Below, piece after piece: positions 23,499-34,129 of a DNA stretch of 64,000 nucleotides. The first letter of the stretch is position 1, and each line of letters begins with the position of its first letter. The stretch is from Saccharum officinarum (lineage: Eukaryota > Streptophyta > Magnoliopsida > Poales > Poaceae), in the NCBI GenBank assembly GCA_020631735.1, contig CM036160.1, positions 1,906,407 through 1,970,406 on the forward strand, given 5' to 3'. The position numbers and the translations under genes are program-made. The notes beneath the pieces were generated by a model that had not been told where the DNA came from, made no database searches, and saw nothing but the letters and a program-made list of their open reading frames with translations.

Positions 23499-26400
23499 TG
23501 TAACACCTCTGGGTGTTAAGCATGCATTCACATCCTAAATCATGAGCATTTGCATTTCATACATGTTCATTATCACATGCAAATTAAGTTGGAATTTATT
23601 TAAACTGTGATAAACATGTTTGAGCTCTGAATTAGTAAAAATCCTAGGTAAAAGTGGTAAAAATTTATTGAGCTATAACTTTAAATAACTTAGAAATAAT
23701 TAGCATGATTTTTGGAGCAACTTTTGTATTCAAAATCTTCCCAAATTTTGCTTCTAAAAATATTTCAGAAAATTGAGTTTCATTTAAAATTTTGACTTTA
23801 AATCTCTAATTCAAAATCTGTTTAGAATTTTGAAAAGTGTCCTAAATGAAAGTTGTAGAGAATAAAATTTTGAACAACTTTTATTTTGGGGGCAATTTGT
23901 GAAAATGTATTTTTCATCTTCAAAATTTGAATTTGAATCAAATTATAAAATCTAGAATTTTATTTAGAAAAAGGAAAATGAAATTCTTACCATAACAGGC
24001 CGTCGCCCCACTTCCGGCCTAGCGACCAAAGTCGGCCCACGCTCGCCCGCGCGTGACCACGGCCCGGCCTACGCCGTGCGGCCTCCTCCTCCTCCCCCTC
24101 CCGCGCGCGCGTCTCGCTGGCGACCGCGGCAGGCCGCGTCCGCCGCGTGTCGGCCGCATGCCGGCGACGCTCAGCGCGTGGCCGCTGTGGCCCCCGCTGC
24201 CCGAGCTTACCTCCGCCAGAGCCGCCTCCTTCTTCTCCACTCGCTTATTCCTTCCCTTCTCGCCTCACAGCAGAGAGCCAGCAGCAGCCGCGGTTCCACA
24301 TCCGCCACCGTGCGCCATCGCCGGCACTGCCGTTCCGACCACCGCAGCGCACCATCGACGCCTCCATCTAGCCCCGAGCTCCGCTCTTCCATAACGCAGC
24401 CAGTGCTCGCCTCCGTTGCTCGTGGTAAGCCTCCTCTCCGCGTGAATTGCTCGCCGGAGTTTTTCCGCTCCGTGGACAGTTCCCTTTCGCCCCACCTTTT
24501 TCCCTTCTAGCACGCGCATCTTATTCGTCTTGGCTCACCGGTGTTCGAGCACCCTTCCACCGACCGTTCCATGGTCGGAGGTGGCCGGCCGGCGGTCACC
24601 CACGCCACCGTTCCACCATGACCGACGGTGATCGGCCCTCCGAGCTCCATTGGCCACCGCGTGTGTACCGTTGAGTTCGCAAGCATGATGTGGTTCGGGT
24701 GGTGCCTTTGGCCTGGCCGAAGACCTCGCCGCCGGCGAGCTGTGGACGCCGGTGTCCTCCTCTCTCTGTGTGTGACTGACATGCGAGGTCACGGGCCCAC
24801 CTGTCGGTCTCGTGTTTGTTCTCTGTGTTCAGTTCGTGGGTGCACGTAGCGCTAAGCGGTCGGATTTTCAAAAGGGTTTAAACAAAATGTTTCCAGAAAT
24901 TGTTAAAAGCTTTCAAAAATCATAACTCGAGTTTTATAGCTCCAAAAATTGTGAAATAAATTTTGTAGTGTTTCTCATAAGTAGATCTATGATCTAAAAA
25001 TATTGTATGTCAAGTTTAAAATACTTTTCTATAGAGTTTTTATTTAATCAATGAAACTGCTGTTTCTTGTTAAATATGTAGTAAATCACAGAAAGCTCAG
25101 AAAAATATGGTTCCACTTGCTATAATTTTCTTTTGTGATGTACTTTATAGGAAAAATATATGCCATGCATGTTTTGTAGAAAAATCTTGAGGTGTAGTAC
25201 AAGTGTTTAATATTGCTAATAATTGTTATTTTTGCTAGAGAGAAAAATATGAATAAAACATGCATGTAATAAATTTTCTATAGTGATTATTTATTGTGTA
25301 GAATGAAGGAAAAATGTTAAATCTATTGTTTGATACTTTTCATAGTATAAAGTATTTTTATGCTCATTTTTAGGCCCAAGCTTGTTATTTTTGTGTAGAC
25401 AGTTCTAGTAATCCAAATGCAATGAATTTTTTGTGGTATGCTAGATTTGATGATAGAAAGCTATTGTAATTTTCTCAGATTTTTCTGTGCTACTAAAATA
25501 GGTGTTGCTGTTCAAACCTAGTTGCAATTAGGGTTTAATTAACCTTGTTAATGCATGATTAGTTAATAATGTTTTCTTTAGTGTATCTTTGAAGCATTTA
25601 ATAAGATTTGTTGACTTAGCACAGTAGTAGTAGAAGAGAATGCAGTAGATGACATGTGCTTGTAGTCTGTATTCTCGGATGATGTTGACTACCTTGTAGA
25701 AGAAATGTATTCCCACTTTATGAAATAAAGTGAACCTATTTATCTATATTTCATTCATCATGACCATTTCATGTCATTTCTACAATGCACCTAGGCATAA
25801 GCACTTATACGATTGCATCATATAGGATCGCAGGAAGTAACGCCGGTAGCAGTTCCCGAGGAGCCGGAAGAGCAGCCCGAGGAGCAAGAAGTGCCCGAAG
25901 CCGACGAGGAGGTCGGTGAGGATCTTCCAGAGTGCCCAGACCACTGTCCGAGCTCTTTCGAGAGAGGCAAGCCCCGGAGCATTTCTCTCCCCCGGTTTGC
26001 AAATATTTTATTAATGCTTTACTTTAACTGCTGCATTATGTTTAGGAGTTGTTTGCAACCGTTGCTGCATTATACCTTGTTTACTCTGTTCTACCCTATC
26101 CTTGTCACCTTGTCATTCGCAGTCAAGCAATTGCTTAGCTTGCTTAGACCGGTAGAAGACGGGTGATTTCCTATCACCTGCGAGCTATGGGTGGTTACCT
26201 GAATCTGCTTGAGAAAGTATCTCATCATGAAATAACTAAGTGTTGATGTGAAATTGAGACCGGACGGAAACTTGCAGGATTTCGGACTGTAGTATTTTTC
26301 GTCTGTGTCGATTAAGGACCGACCGTTGTTGGACCTCGAGTCATGTTGAACGCATGCCTTACATTTAGCTAGCCGAATAATGTACCTTTCGACCGCGAAG

Positions 26401-27438
26401 CTGGGAGATTATTCGGGCCGAGTGGATTGCCCGCAACGCACTATACCGGAGCATTAGTGGCAGGATACGGGGGCGCGATGATAAGGCCAAAGAGCAGTCG
26501 GGCGGCCCTTAGGTACATGTGGTTCCTGGCAAGCTCGCGACTTTACCTGAATGGTTGACTCGGTGACCAACACCTCACTTTAGCGGGTGAGTGAGGTTTG
26601 TGTGAGGAATAAATTACCAGCTGGTTAATAATCGATTCGAATCGCCATCGTTCATTGGATAGTGAGCACTTGACTTGAGCTACTTCATCGTAGTAATATT
26701 GATGGAACACTTGGACATTTATATGAAATATGACATAATGGAAGTTGTTAGTGATCATTGGTTATCATTACCTGTTTAATTACATATTACTCTAGTACAG
26801 GTGCAAATGTAGTTGGCAGGTTAATAAAGATATAACTTGATGCAAAGCTTTTGGAAAGATTCTTCAAATGCTAAAAATGCCTTTTTGCAAATGAGTCAGC
26901 TTTCCCACCAGAAAGCCTGTCATGATTCCTTGGTGTCTTTTATTTTGGTTCTGTCGGGTAAGTCTAGCTGAGTACTTTCTCGTACTCAGGGCTTTGTTCC
27001 CACTTGTTGCAGATGGGCAGATGTATTATGGCTACTGTATCAACTGTCTTTATCCTGCAATGGGAGAAGCTTAGGACCATGGGCAATGGTCATTCACTAC
27101 ATCTTGTCTGATGCTTTTGTTGGAAGATGATCCTGAACTGGCACTGTATTTTGAACTCTGTGTGAGTGTGTGATTTGAACTAAATGCTTCCGCTACTTTC
27201 ATTCGAAACTAGTTTGTAATAACTATGTTTAAACTCCGATGTATTTGTGACGCGAACTTTTATGTAACTTGTGATGGTGACCACTGAACTTATTACGATC
27301 TTGGCTGGTATGTAAGTTGGTTTGAAATCCGTCGTGATTTCACGGACTATCGGGTTATATGGGCTTAAGTTTACTAAATCGTCTACTCGGTGGATGATTT
27401 TCTTACTTAATCTCGTATAATTGGTCGGTTCTGTTACA
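23499..27438 (+). repeat. 5' LTR of the Tekay element (3940 bp)
   Basis: Starts TGTAACACCTCTGGGTGTTA and ends TTCTGTTACA. AT-rich for 500 bp, then GC-rich (about 24000-24850), then AT-rich again. It contains an acidic ORF piece at 25813-25935 that is also present in the 3' LTR. I could not place a TATA box or transcription start with confidence. Confidence 0.93.
25813..25935 (+). other. Acidic Glu-rich ORF piece inside the LTR
   Basis: After a splice-acceptor-like ATAGGATCGCAG the frame reads a Glu/Pro-rich string (EEPEEQPEEQEVPEADEE) of about 30 residues. It is repeated in the 3' LTR from 36449 with only a few changes. The ORF runs to 26166 in the 5' LTR but stops earlier in the 3' LTR (CAA to TAA). 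A small exon of an LTR-derived transcript is possible; a chance purine-rich ORF is equally possible. Confidence 0.4.
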
Positions 27439-27440
27439 GC

Positions 27441-27452
27441 TGGTATTGGAGC
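27441..27452 (+). other. Primer-binding site of the Tekay element
   Basis: TGGTATTGGAGC, two bases after the LTR end. It matches the initiator-methionine tRNA primer site (TGGTATCAGAGC) at 10 of 12 positions. Confidence 0.85.
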
Positions 27453-28227
27453 ATGGTTTAACATGTTTAATGTTCACAAGTGTATTTAAAACAAAAATGT
27501 GTTTGAAAAACGTGATTTACAAACTAAGAGTGTGCCAGTGATCATATCCTTTATGCCCAGTAAGGACTCTAGGTGGCTTAATTAAGTACTGATTTGGGGG
27601 TTCTTGCACCATATTTCTCTTTCGTTGCTCATACGGCGTGCTATTGTATGAGTGCCACTTAATTGAGTGGTAATGTATGGATCAGTTGCCTCTACGCCTC
27701 GGTAAGTGTGAGATGTGAGAGCATGATCGGATACACCGCCGATCTAGGGAGAGTGCTTATATGATACTGGAGTACTTACATGTTTTACGCATGTTTTTAC
27801 AAAAGTGTCGCATGTGTGGTTGTTCCGTCCGTTGAGGCGATGCCGTCAGTAGGACGATGTTTTGGGTGGTTACTACCGTTGTACGCGTATCTGGGGATTA
27901 GTGTAGAGCGTGTAGATAGATCTACTGCTTTCATGCATGCATAGGGTCTTGGGCTGAAATGAATCTTCTGCAGGTACATAACAGCGTTTCTCGTGTAGAA
28001 CGTATTAGTTACGTATATGAGAGATCGCCTGTATGCCACTGAATTCATCGATAGATATCATTATTTCGTAAGTTTGTGAGAACATAAGAAACGTGCATGC
28101 ATCATGTTGCTTGTGCATTTCATTCATGCCATGCATTCCTCCCCTTATAAATTGATTATCCCCTTTCGATAAAAATTGTACCAACTTAAAATATGTTCTC
28201 ACCGGGTAATCAAAACTTTTAGTACAG
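27453..28227 (+). other. Tekay leader with candidate splice signals
   Basis: About 775 bp of untranslated leader. CAG|GTACAT at 27971-27979 is a good candidate 5' splice site. The ATG at 28228 is directly preceded by CTTTTAGTACAG, which resembles a 3' splice site. No supported ORF. Confidence 0.5.
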
Positions 28228-28695
28228 ATGGCCCGCACGAAGCAGACTGCCCGCAAGTCCACAGGTGGAAGAGCACCCCGACGCCAGTTGGCCCTGCAGG
28301 AGCGCTGCAGCACGGACACCTTTCTGAGCGAGTTTGGCATGCCAACTTTGCTTTGGAGAGTGCTCCATGATGTGGGGTACCCGGAGGGTCAGGAGCCGGT
28401 GTACTCTTGGAGTGAGACCCAGTTGGCAGAGGATGGACTGGCCATAGTGGAGATCACTGTCCTTGCTCTTGGTGATGCTCCAGAGTGGGATGGTTGGCAA
28501 TTGGAGTTTGAGGGACGCACTCCGGTTGAGGGTGCAGAGGGAGCAGCTTTCTGGGTCATCCGGGACATAATGAGCAAATTTCCCAACGAGCTGGCAGCAG
28601 CCTTGGCTGGCACTTTTCCGAGAGATGATCCTCGCGATACTATTTGGGTGCAGCCGCAAGGAAGTGCTTTAGTCAGAGGCCCAAACGAAGGATAG
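28228..28695 (+). CDS. Retrotransposon extra ORF with histone H3 tail mimic, N-terminal part
   Basis: True ATG in a strong context (CAGATGGCC), sense strand, between leader and gag. Residues 1-14 read MARTKQTARKSTGG, identical to the plant histone H3 N-terminus; the next positions keep APR and QLA but replace K14 and K18 by R. After the QLA that ends the tail, histone similarity ends: there is no histone fold. Residues about 23-155 are an unrecognised region rich in Trp, Glu and Ala (for example WQLEFEGRTPVEG). The coding bases of the tail also closely resemble plant H3 genes, so capture of host sequence is likely. R2, T3, K4, R8, K9, S10 and R17 are available for modification. A TAG at 28693-28695 stops this frame, but the same frame continues downstream with clear structure. 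Function unknown; interaction with H3 readers or writers is inference. Confidence 0.85.
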   Translation: MARTKQTARKSTGGRAPRRQLALQERCSTDTFLSEFGMPTLLWRVLHDVGYPEGQEPVYSWSETQLAEDGLAIVEITVLALGDAPEWDGWQLEFEGRTPVEGAEGAAFWVIRDIMSKFPNELAAALAGTFPRDDPRDTIWVQPQGSALVRGPNEG

Positions 28696-29244
28696 GCTAG
28701 CGACAACCACGCTATGAGTGCGATGTATGCAGCTATCAGAGCATACCAGGGTCTTGAGTGCACCTATTGGACTTTAACTGGTTTACGTGGTGATGATCGG
28801 CTCAAAGCAAGAAAACAGAAGAAGAAGCAGGCACGTGCTATCGCTAGTTTGCAGGAGCAATTGGCTGACATGAGCTTGCAGCGAGATCAGGCTCTAGAGA
28901 GAGGTGATAGTTCTCTACAGCGGGTGCATACGTTGACTCAAGCCAACAATAATGCAGACCGCATGATTGGACAGTTGGTTCAGGAAAGGAATGAAGCCTG
29001 GAACGAGAGGAACCTCCTGAGGTAGAGGGTCGAGGAGCTAGAGGAGTACAATGTCAACTTGCATGAGGAGTTTCATGCGCTCTACAACGGGATTGGCCCA
29101 TATGCTCCTCCAGAAGCCGCCGGTATGGACGTCGACGACGACGAGGACGAGCCCGCAGCCGCACCTACTGACGACGACGACGACATTGCTACTGATGGTA
29201 GCGATGGTGACGTCTCTGACCCCGACGATGGCCCCGAGGAGTAG
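28696..29244 (+). pseudogene. Extra ORF continuation: coiled coil and acidic tail, after in-frame TAGs
   Basis: Same frame as the H3-tail ORF, separated from it only by TAG (28693-28695) and broken once more by TAG (29023-29025). First comes a basic KARKQKKKQARA patch, then a long coiled-coil region (LQEQLADMSLQRDQALERG, later VEELEEYNVNLHEEF). It ends in an acidic tail with DVDDDEDEP, TDDDDDIATDG and DPDDGPEE and a final TAG at 29242-29244. The ancestral protein would be about 338 residues. Acidic tails of this kind are common in histone chaperones and chromatin proteins. Both internal TAGs could come from CAG by C-to-T change. Not a known gag or env domain. Confidence 0.75.
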
Positions 29245-29598
29245 ACTAGTTGCTTCGCGTTAGCTGCTAGGCCCTGTCACGATGACCTTCTTTTGGTTTC
29301 ATGTATCTTGATGTATCTCGTTTGAACCTTGAGACTTGGTAGAATGTTGGATCTTGGTTGTTCATGTGATACCTGAGAGCATAAAGTCCAGTGTGTGTAT
29401 GCTGGCAATGTGGTTGTCTTGGACGTGATGTTTGCATTTGAAGTAATTTAATTAGTGGTGTTGTTTTAATTGGAATGCGATTATTGTGCCTCTGTTTTAT
29501 TGTATGACTTTGTTCTCTCCAATGAATTCAGTACGGCATAATTTTTCATTCACTCACAATTACTACAACTTCGCTTAATCATTACTTGTTGCTGAAAT
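29245..29598 (+). other. Spacer between extra ORF and gag, intron-like
   Basis: T-rich, no ORF. It ends in TTGTTGCTGAAATATGCAG at 29604, a good 3' splice-site shape, with the second in-frame gag ATG (29605) immediately after. This mirrors the arrangement at 28228 and hints that extra ORF and gag are made from alternatively spliced RNAs. Confidence 0.45.
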
Positions 29599-30531
29599 AT
29601 GCAGATGACAAACACTCGACGCGCCACGTATGAGGCTGCTGAAACTGGTGGAAATGGTGACAGGGCAGGTGGGAGTGGTGCTAACAACGCCAACCATAAT
29701 GAGCCACACCCGGAGCTGCATTTGCCACCTCCTCCACCGCTCACTGCAGAGGTGTTCTTTGCACAGTTTCTGGGAAGTCAGCGCAATGCCGAGCAGTCAC
29801 AGAAGAATATGGAAGATTTTCTGCATACCATTGCCAACAACGTGCAACGTGGTAACAACTAAGGTGGTGGCAATGGAGTGAATGAGTACAGCAATTTCAA
29901 GGATTTCATGGATACTAGGCCGCCAATTTTCAAGGAAGCGACCGAGCCACTTGACGCTGAAGAATGGATTAACACTATGGAAGATAAGTTTCGTGTGTTA
30001 AGGCTGACAGAAGTACTGAAGACAGAGTATGATGCACATCAGTTACAAGGACCAGCAGGGATGTGGTAGAAGCATCACCACACCACCTTCCCTCCAAATG
30101 CTCAGATCTCGTGGAGAGAGTTCACCGAAGCCTTCCGTGGAGTTTATATTCCATCAGGGCTAGTTGAGATGAAGTTGGGAGAGTTCTTGGCTTTAAATCA
30201 GGGCACCAAAACCGTAACACAGTATTTGCATGCCTTCAACAACTTGTGTTGTTATGCTCCCAACATGGTCGACACAGATGCTAAGAAAATTGCTAGCTTC
30301 AAGAGAGGGTTAGGTCCGAAGATGATGAAGCATGTGGGTACCAATACCCGCGCCAGATTCAATGACTTCATCAGTGATTGCCTGAAACAAGAGAAGAACA
30401 ACAACGCGTACATAGCATCCAAGACTCGTAAGAGAGCCTTTGAGTCAGGACCATCACAGTCAAGAGTTATCACTGCTAATCATTCGACCTATCGTCCGTC
30501 TGCACCTGGTGCAAGGTTTAGGCCACCGTAG
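29599..30531 (+). pseudogene. Tekay gag, interrupted
   Basis: Gag of the chromovirus, forming the particle shell. The frame is constant from 29599 but has stops at 29860-29862 (TAA), 30067-30069 (TAG) and 30529-30531 (TAG). Pieces match the retrotransposon-gag domain: FKDFMDTRPPIFKEATEPLD, AEEWINTMEDKFRVLRLTE, and after 30100 FRGVYIPSGLVEMKLGEF. The stops read as changed Gln codons. The zinc knuckle lies in the next open segment. Confidence 0.85.
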
Positions 30532-30573
30532 CATAAGACCCAGAACTACAAGGGACCACAGAAGCCGTATAAG

Positions 30574-31629
30574 ATGGCTGTGCCGCCAGCAAGGACAGCC
30601 GCAACCACGGGACAAGGTAACTTGAAGGGAGCTATCGGATCTGCTGGTACAGTGAAGGTACCTTGCTATAACTGTGATCAGCCAGGCCATTTTTCCAAGT
30701 TCTGTCCTTATCCGCCCAGAAAGAAGCAACAGACTTATAATGCTCGAGTGCACCACACCACTGTGGAAGAGATTTCTGAGAGAGAGCCCGTAATTGTTGG
30801 TAAGTTTCATGTTAACCAAAACCCTGCAGTTGTTCTAATTGATTCTGGATCATCGCATTCTTTCATGAGTCAAGCATTTGCACGAAAACATGAACAACTA
30901 TACACAGACTTAAGTTATGGTTACCGTATAAGTTCAGCAGGGGCTGATGTTTTAACCAATCAGATGGTTAGAGGGGCAACCCTTGAGTTAGGTAGTCGAA
31001 AGTTTCGAGTAAACCTGATAGTTATGCCTGGACTAGTTCTGGATGTCATCATAGGGATGAATTGGATAAAGGAATGGGGAGCAGTTATTGATACAGGAAG
31101 TCGAGTACTTACCCTGAAGGATCTCCAAAAAGAGGGTACTTTTCAGGTACCATTGTCCAAAAGAACAGACCTTGTGAGTGTGACATGTGCTATGGAAGTC
31201 ATTCTGATTCATCAGATTCCGGTCGTGTGTGAGTTTCCGGATGTGTTTCCAGATGAGTTACCTGGTCTTCCGCCAGATAGAGATGTTGAGTTTGAAATTG
31301 AGTTGATCCCCGGGACAGCTCCAATTTCAAGGAGACCTTATAGGATGCCTCCGGATGAGTTAGCTGAGTTGAAGAAGCAACTAGAGGAGTTGTTGAACAA
31401 GGGGTTTATCCGGCCAAGTAAGTCTGAATGGGGATGTCCTGCCTTGTTTGTGAAGAAAAAGACAGAGGGTACTTTGAGAATGTGTGTGGATTATAGGCCT
31501 CTTAATGCTATAACTATCAAGAATAAGTATCCCTTACCTCACATTGATGTTTTGTTCGACCAGTTAGCTAAAGCCAGAGTGTTCTCCAAAAATAGATTTA
31601 AGATCAGGTTATCATCAGATAAAGATTAG
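30574..31629 (+). pseudogene. Tekay gag C-terminus, protease and start of reverse transcriptase
   Basis: Same frame as gag. It has a zinc knuckle [14 protein letters not shown] (residues 31-44 of this segment), the aspartic protease site [12 protein letters not shown] (about residue 86-97), and a protease flap region near [12 protein letters not shown]. From about residue 240 the RT fingers follow: [19 protein letters not shown] and [20 protein letters not shown]. An extra A in the run at 31588-31592 shifts the frame, so the segment ends at TAG 31627-31629. The protein continues in the next frame. Confidence 0.9.
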
Positions 31630-31672
31630 ACCACAAGATATACCGAAAACCGCATTTTCTACCAGATACAGG

Positions 31673-34129
31673 TTGTATGAGTATCTTGTTATGTCCTTTG
31701 GCTTAACAAATGCTCCTGCATACTTTATGTATCTGATGAATACGGTTTTCATGTCAGAGTTGGACAAGTTTGTGGTTGTGTTCATTGATGATATTCTCGT
31801 ATACTCTAAAAATGAGAAAGATCATGAAGAGCATCTAAGAATTGTCTTAACCAGACTGAGAGATCATAAGTTGTATGCTAAGTTTAGCAAGTGTGAATTT
31901 TGGTTGAAGAAAGTTCCTTTCCTTGGTCACATTCTATCAGAGAATGGAGTATCTGTAGATCCGAGTAAAGTGCAAGAGGTTATGGATTGGAAGACACCAA
32001 TCACAGTTTCTGAAGTTCGAAGTTTCTTGGGTTTAGCTGGTTATTATCGTCGTTTTATCCTAGATTTCTCGAAGATTGCCAAGCCAATGACAAGTCTGCT
32101 ACAGAAAGATCATAAGTTTGTGTGGACAGAGGAGTGTGAGATAGCTTTCCACCTCTTGCGGAAACTGTTGACCACTGCTCCAGTTCTAGCGCAACCGAAC
32201 ATCGAGAAACCTTTTGATGTGTTTTGCGACGCATCAAAAACAGGATTAGGCTGTGTTCTTATGCAAGAAGGGAGAGTCATTGCTTATGCCTCCCGTCAGT
32301 TGAGAAAGCATGAGATCAACTATCCGACGCATGATCTTGAACTTGCTGCCGTAGTGCATGCCTTAAAAATTTGGAGACATTACTTACTTGGTAATGTGTG
32401 CAATATTTTCACCGATCACAAGAGTCTCAAGTACATCTTCACCCAACCTGAATTGAACATGAGACAGCGAAGATGGTTAGAATTGATCAAAGATTACAAT
32501 TTGAATGTGCAATATCATCCTGGAAAGGCCAATGTGGTGGCAGATGCTTTGAGTAGAAAGTCACATTGCCTGAATGCGCAACCTTTGCTCGAAGATGGTT
32601 TTGATCTACTGCATCCTGCAGTGTTACACAGTATTCAGATTAGTTATTCTTTGGAGAGTAAGATAATAGAAGGCCAGAAAACCGACAAAAGGATATTCCA
32701 TATCAAAGCAAAGATTAAAGAAGAACCATCCAAGCACTTTAGATTGTATGAACATGACGTGTTATGGTTTGACAACCGTCTTGTTGTTCCCAAAGATGGA
32801 GAGCTTAAGAATAAACTTATGGATGAGGCTCACCTTTCAAATATATCTATCCACACCGGAAGTAGCAAAATGTACCAAGAACTAAGACCTCATTTTTGGT
32901 GGACCAAGATGAAGAAAGAGATTGCAGCGTATGTAGCCAGATGTGACACATGTTGTAGGGTAAAGGCTATTCATATGAGATCTGCCGGATTGTTGCAACC
33001 TTTGTCTGTACCTAGTTGGAAGTGGGATGATATAAGTATGGATTTCATCACAGGTTTGCCCACTACTCAGAAAGGACATGATTCGATTTGGGTGATTGTG
33101 GATCGCCTTACAAAGACAGCTCACTTTTTACCTGTCAAGACAGATTATAGACCACCTCAATATGTCGAGAAGTATATTGCTGAGATTGTGAGATTGCATG
33201 GCATACCGAAGAATATCGTGTCTGACAGAGGGTCACAATTCACTGCTCACTTTTGGGAGCACTTGCATAAAGGTTTGGGGACGAGTTTAATTCGTAGCAC
33301 TGCCTATCATCCTCAAACAGATGGTCAGACCGAAAGAGTTAATGCTGTTCTGGAAGATATGTTGAGAGCCTGTGTGTTATCTTCTAGAGGCTCATGGGAG
33401 TCGTGGTTACCTTTATCAGAGTTCGCTTACAATAATAGTTATCAAGAAAGTATCAAGATGGCACCATTCGAAGCTTTGTATGGCAGAAAGTGTAGAACAC
33501 CACTTAACTGGATTGAGCCAGGAGAAAGAAGATACTACGGTATTGAATTCGTAGAAGAAGCTGAGAAGAAAGTTCATATCATTCAGCAAAATATGAAAGC
33601 CGCTCAATCACGTCAGAAAAGCTATGCAGATCGAAGAAGGAGACCGCTTGTGTTCGAGGTTGGTGACTATGTTTATCTGAAAGTCACGCTGATGAAGAAG
33701 AAACGGTTTGGAGTACGCAGAAAGCTTGCAGCCAGATTTGTGAGACCATATAAGATCTTGGAAAGAAAAGGTCCAGTCGCTTATAAGTTAGAGTTACCTA
33801 AGACAATGGGTGCTATATTCCCAGTTTTTCATGTATCGCATCTCAAGAAGTGTTTGCGTGTTCCAGAGAAAAGAATTGAACCTCGAGGCATAAAGCTCAA
33901 GTCAGATTTGGTATATCGTGAGCAACCGGTTCAAGTGTTGGACTCTAAAGAAAAAGTTACTCGGAACAGTGTGGTAAAAACATATAAGATACAGTGGAGT
34001 CATCATGATGAAGGAGATGCAACTTGGGAAACGGGTGAATATCTGCAAAAAGCTTATGAGGATTTTTATAACAAATGGTTTGTAACCCAAATCTCGGGAC
34101 GAGATTCTTATAAGGGGAGAAGGCTGTAA
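31673..34129 (+). pseudogene. Tekay RT, RNase H, integrase and chromodomain
   Basis: An 818-residue open segment with no true start codon; it continues the shifted frame. RT palm [11 protein letters not shown] is at residue 35-45, RNase H DASKTGLG near 186, integrase HHCC finger near 394-430, and catalytic D, D and E near MDFITG (457), SDRGSQF (517) and TERVN (553). A GPY/F-like module ([19 protein letters not shown]) follows. The C-terminus (about residue 748-803, with [20 protein letters not shown]) is a chromodomain lacking some cage aromatics, as in the group II chromodomains of Tekay/Del elements. Such domains can steer integration to heterochromatin. The TAA stop (34127-34129) lies inside the 3' LTR. 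Confidence 0.93.
34112..34124 (+). other. Polypurine tract of the Tekay element
   Basis: AAGGGGAGAAGGC directly before the 3' LTR, inside the last pol codons. It primes plus-strand DNA synthesis. Confidence 0.85.

Noticed and set aside
24053..24871. Pro/Arg-rich ORFs on both strands of the Tekay LTR
   Set aside because: GC-rich shadows; frames differ between the two LTRs and none has a recognisable domain.
28228..28293. A genuine histone H3 gene
   Set aside because: Only the first 21 or so residues are H3-like; the globular histone-fold part is missing and the ORF lies inside a retrotransposon.
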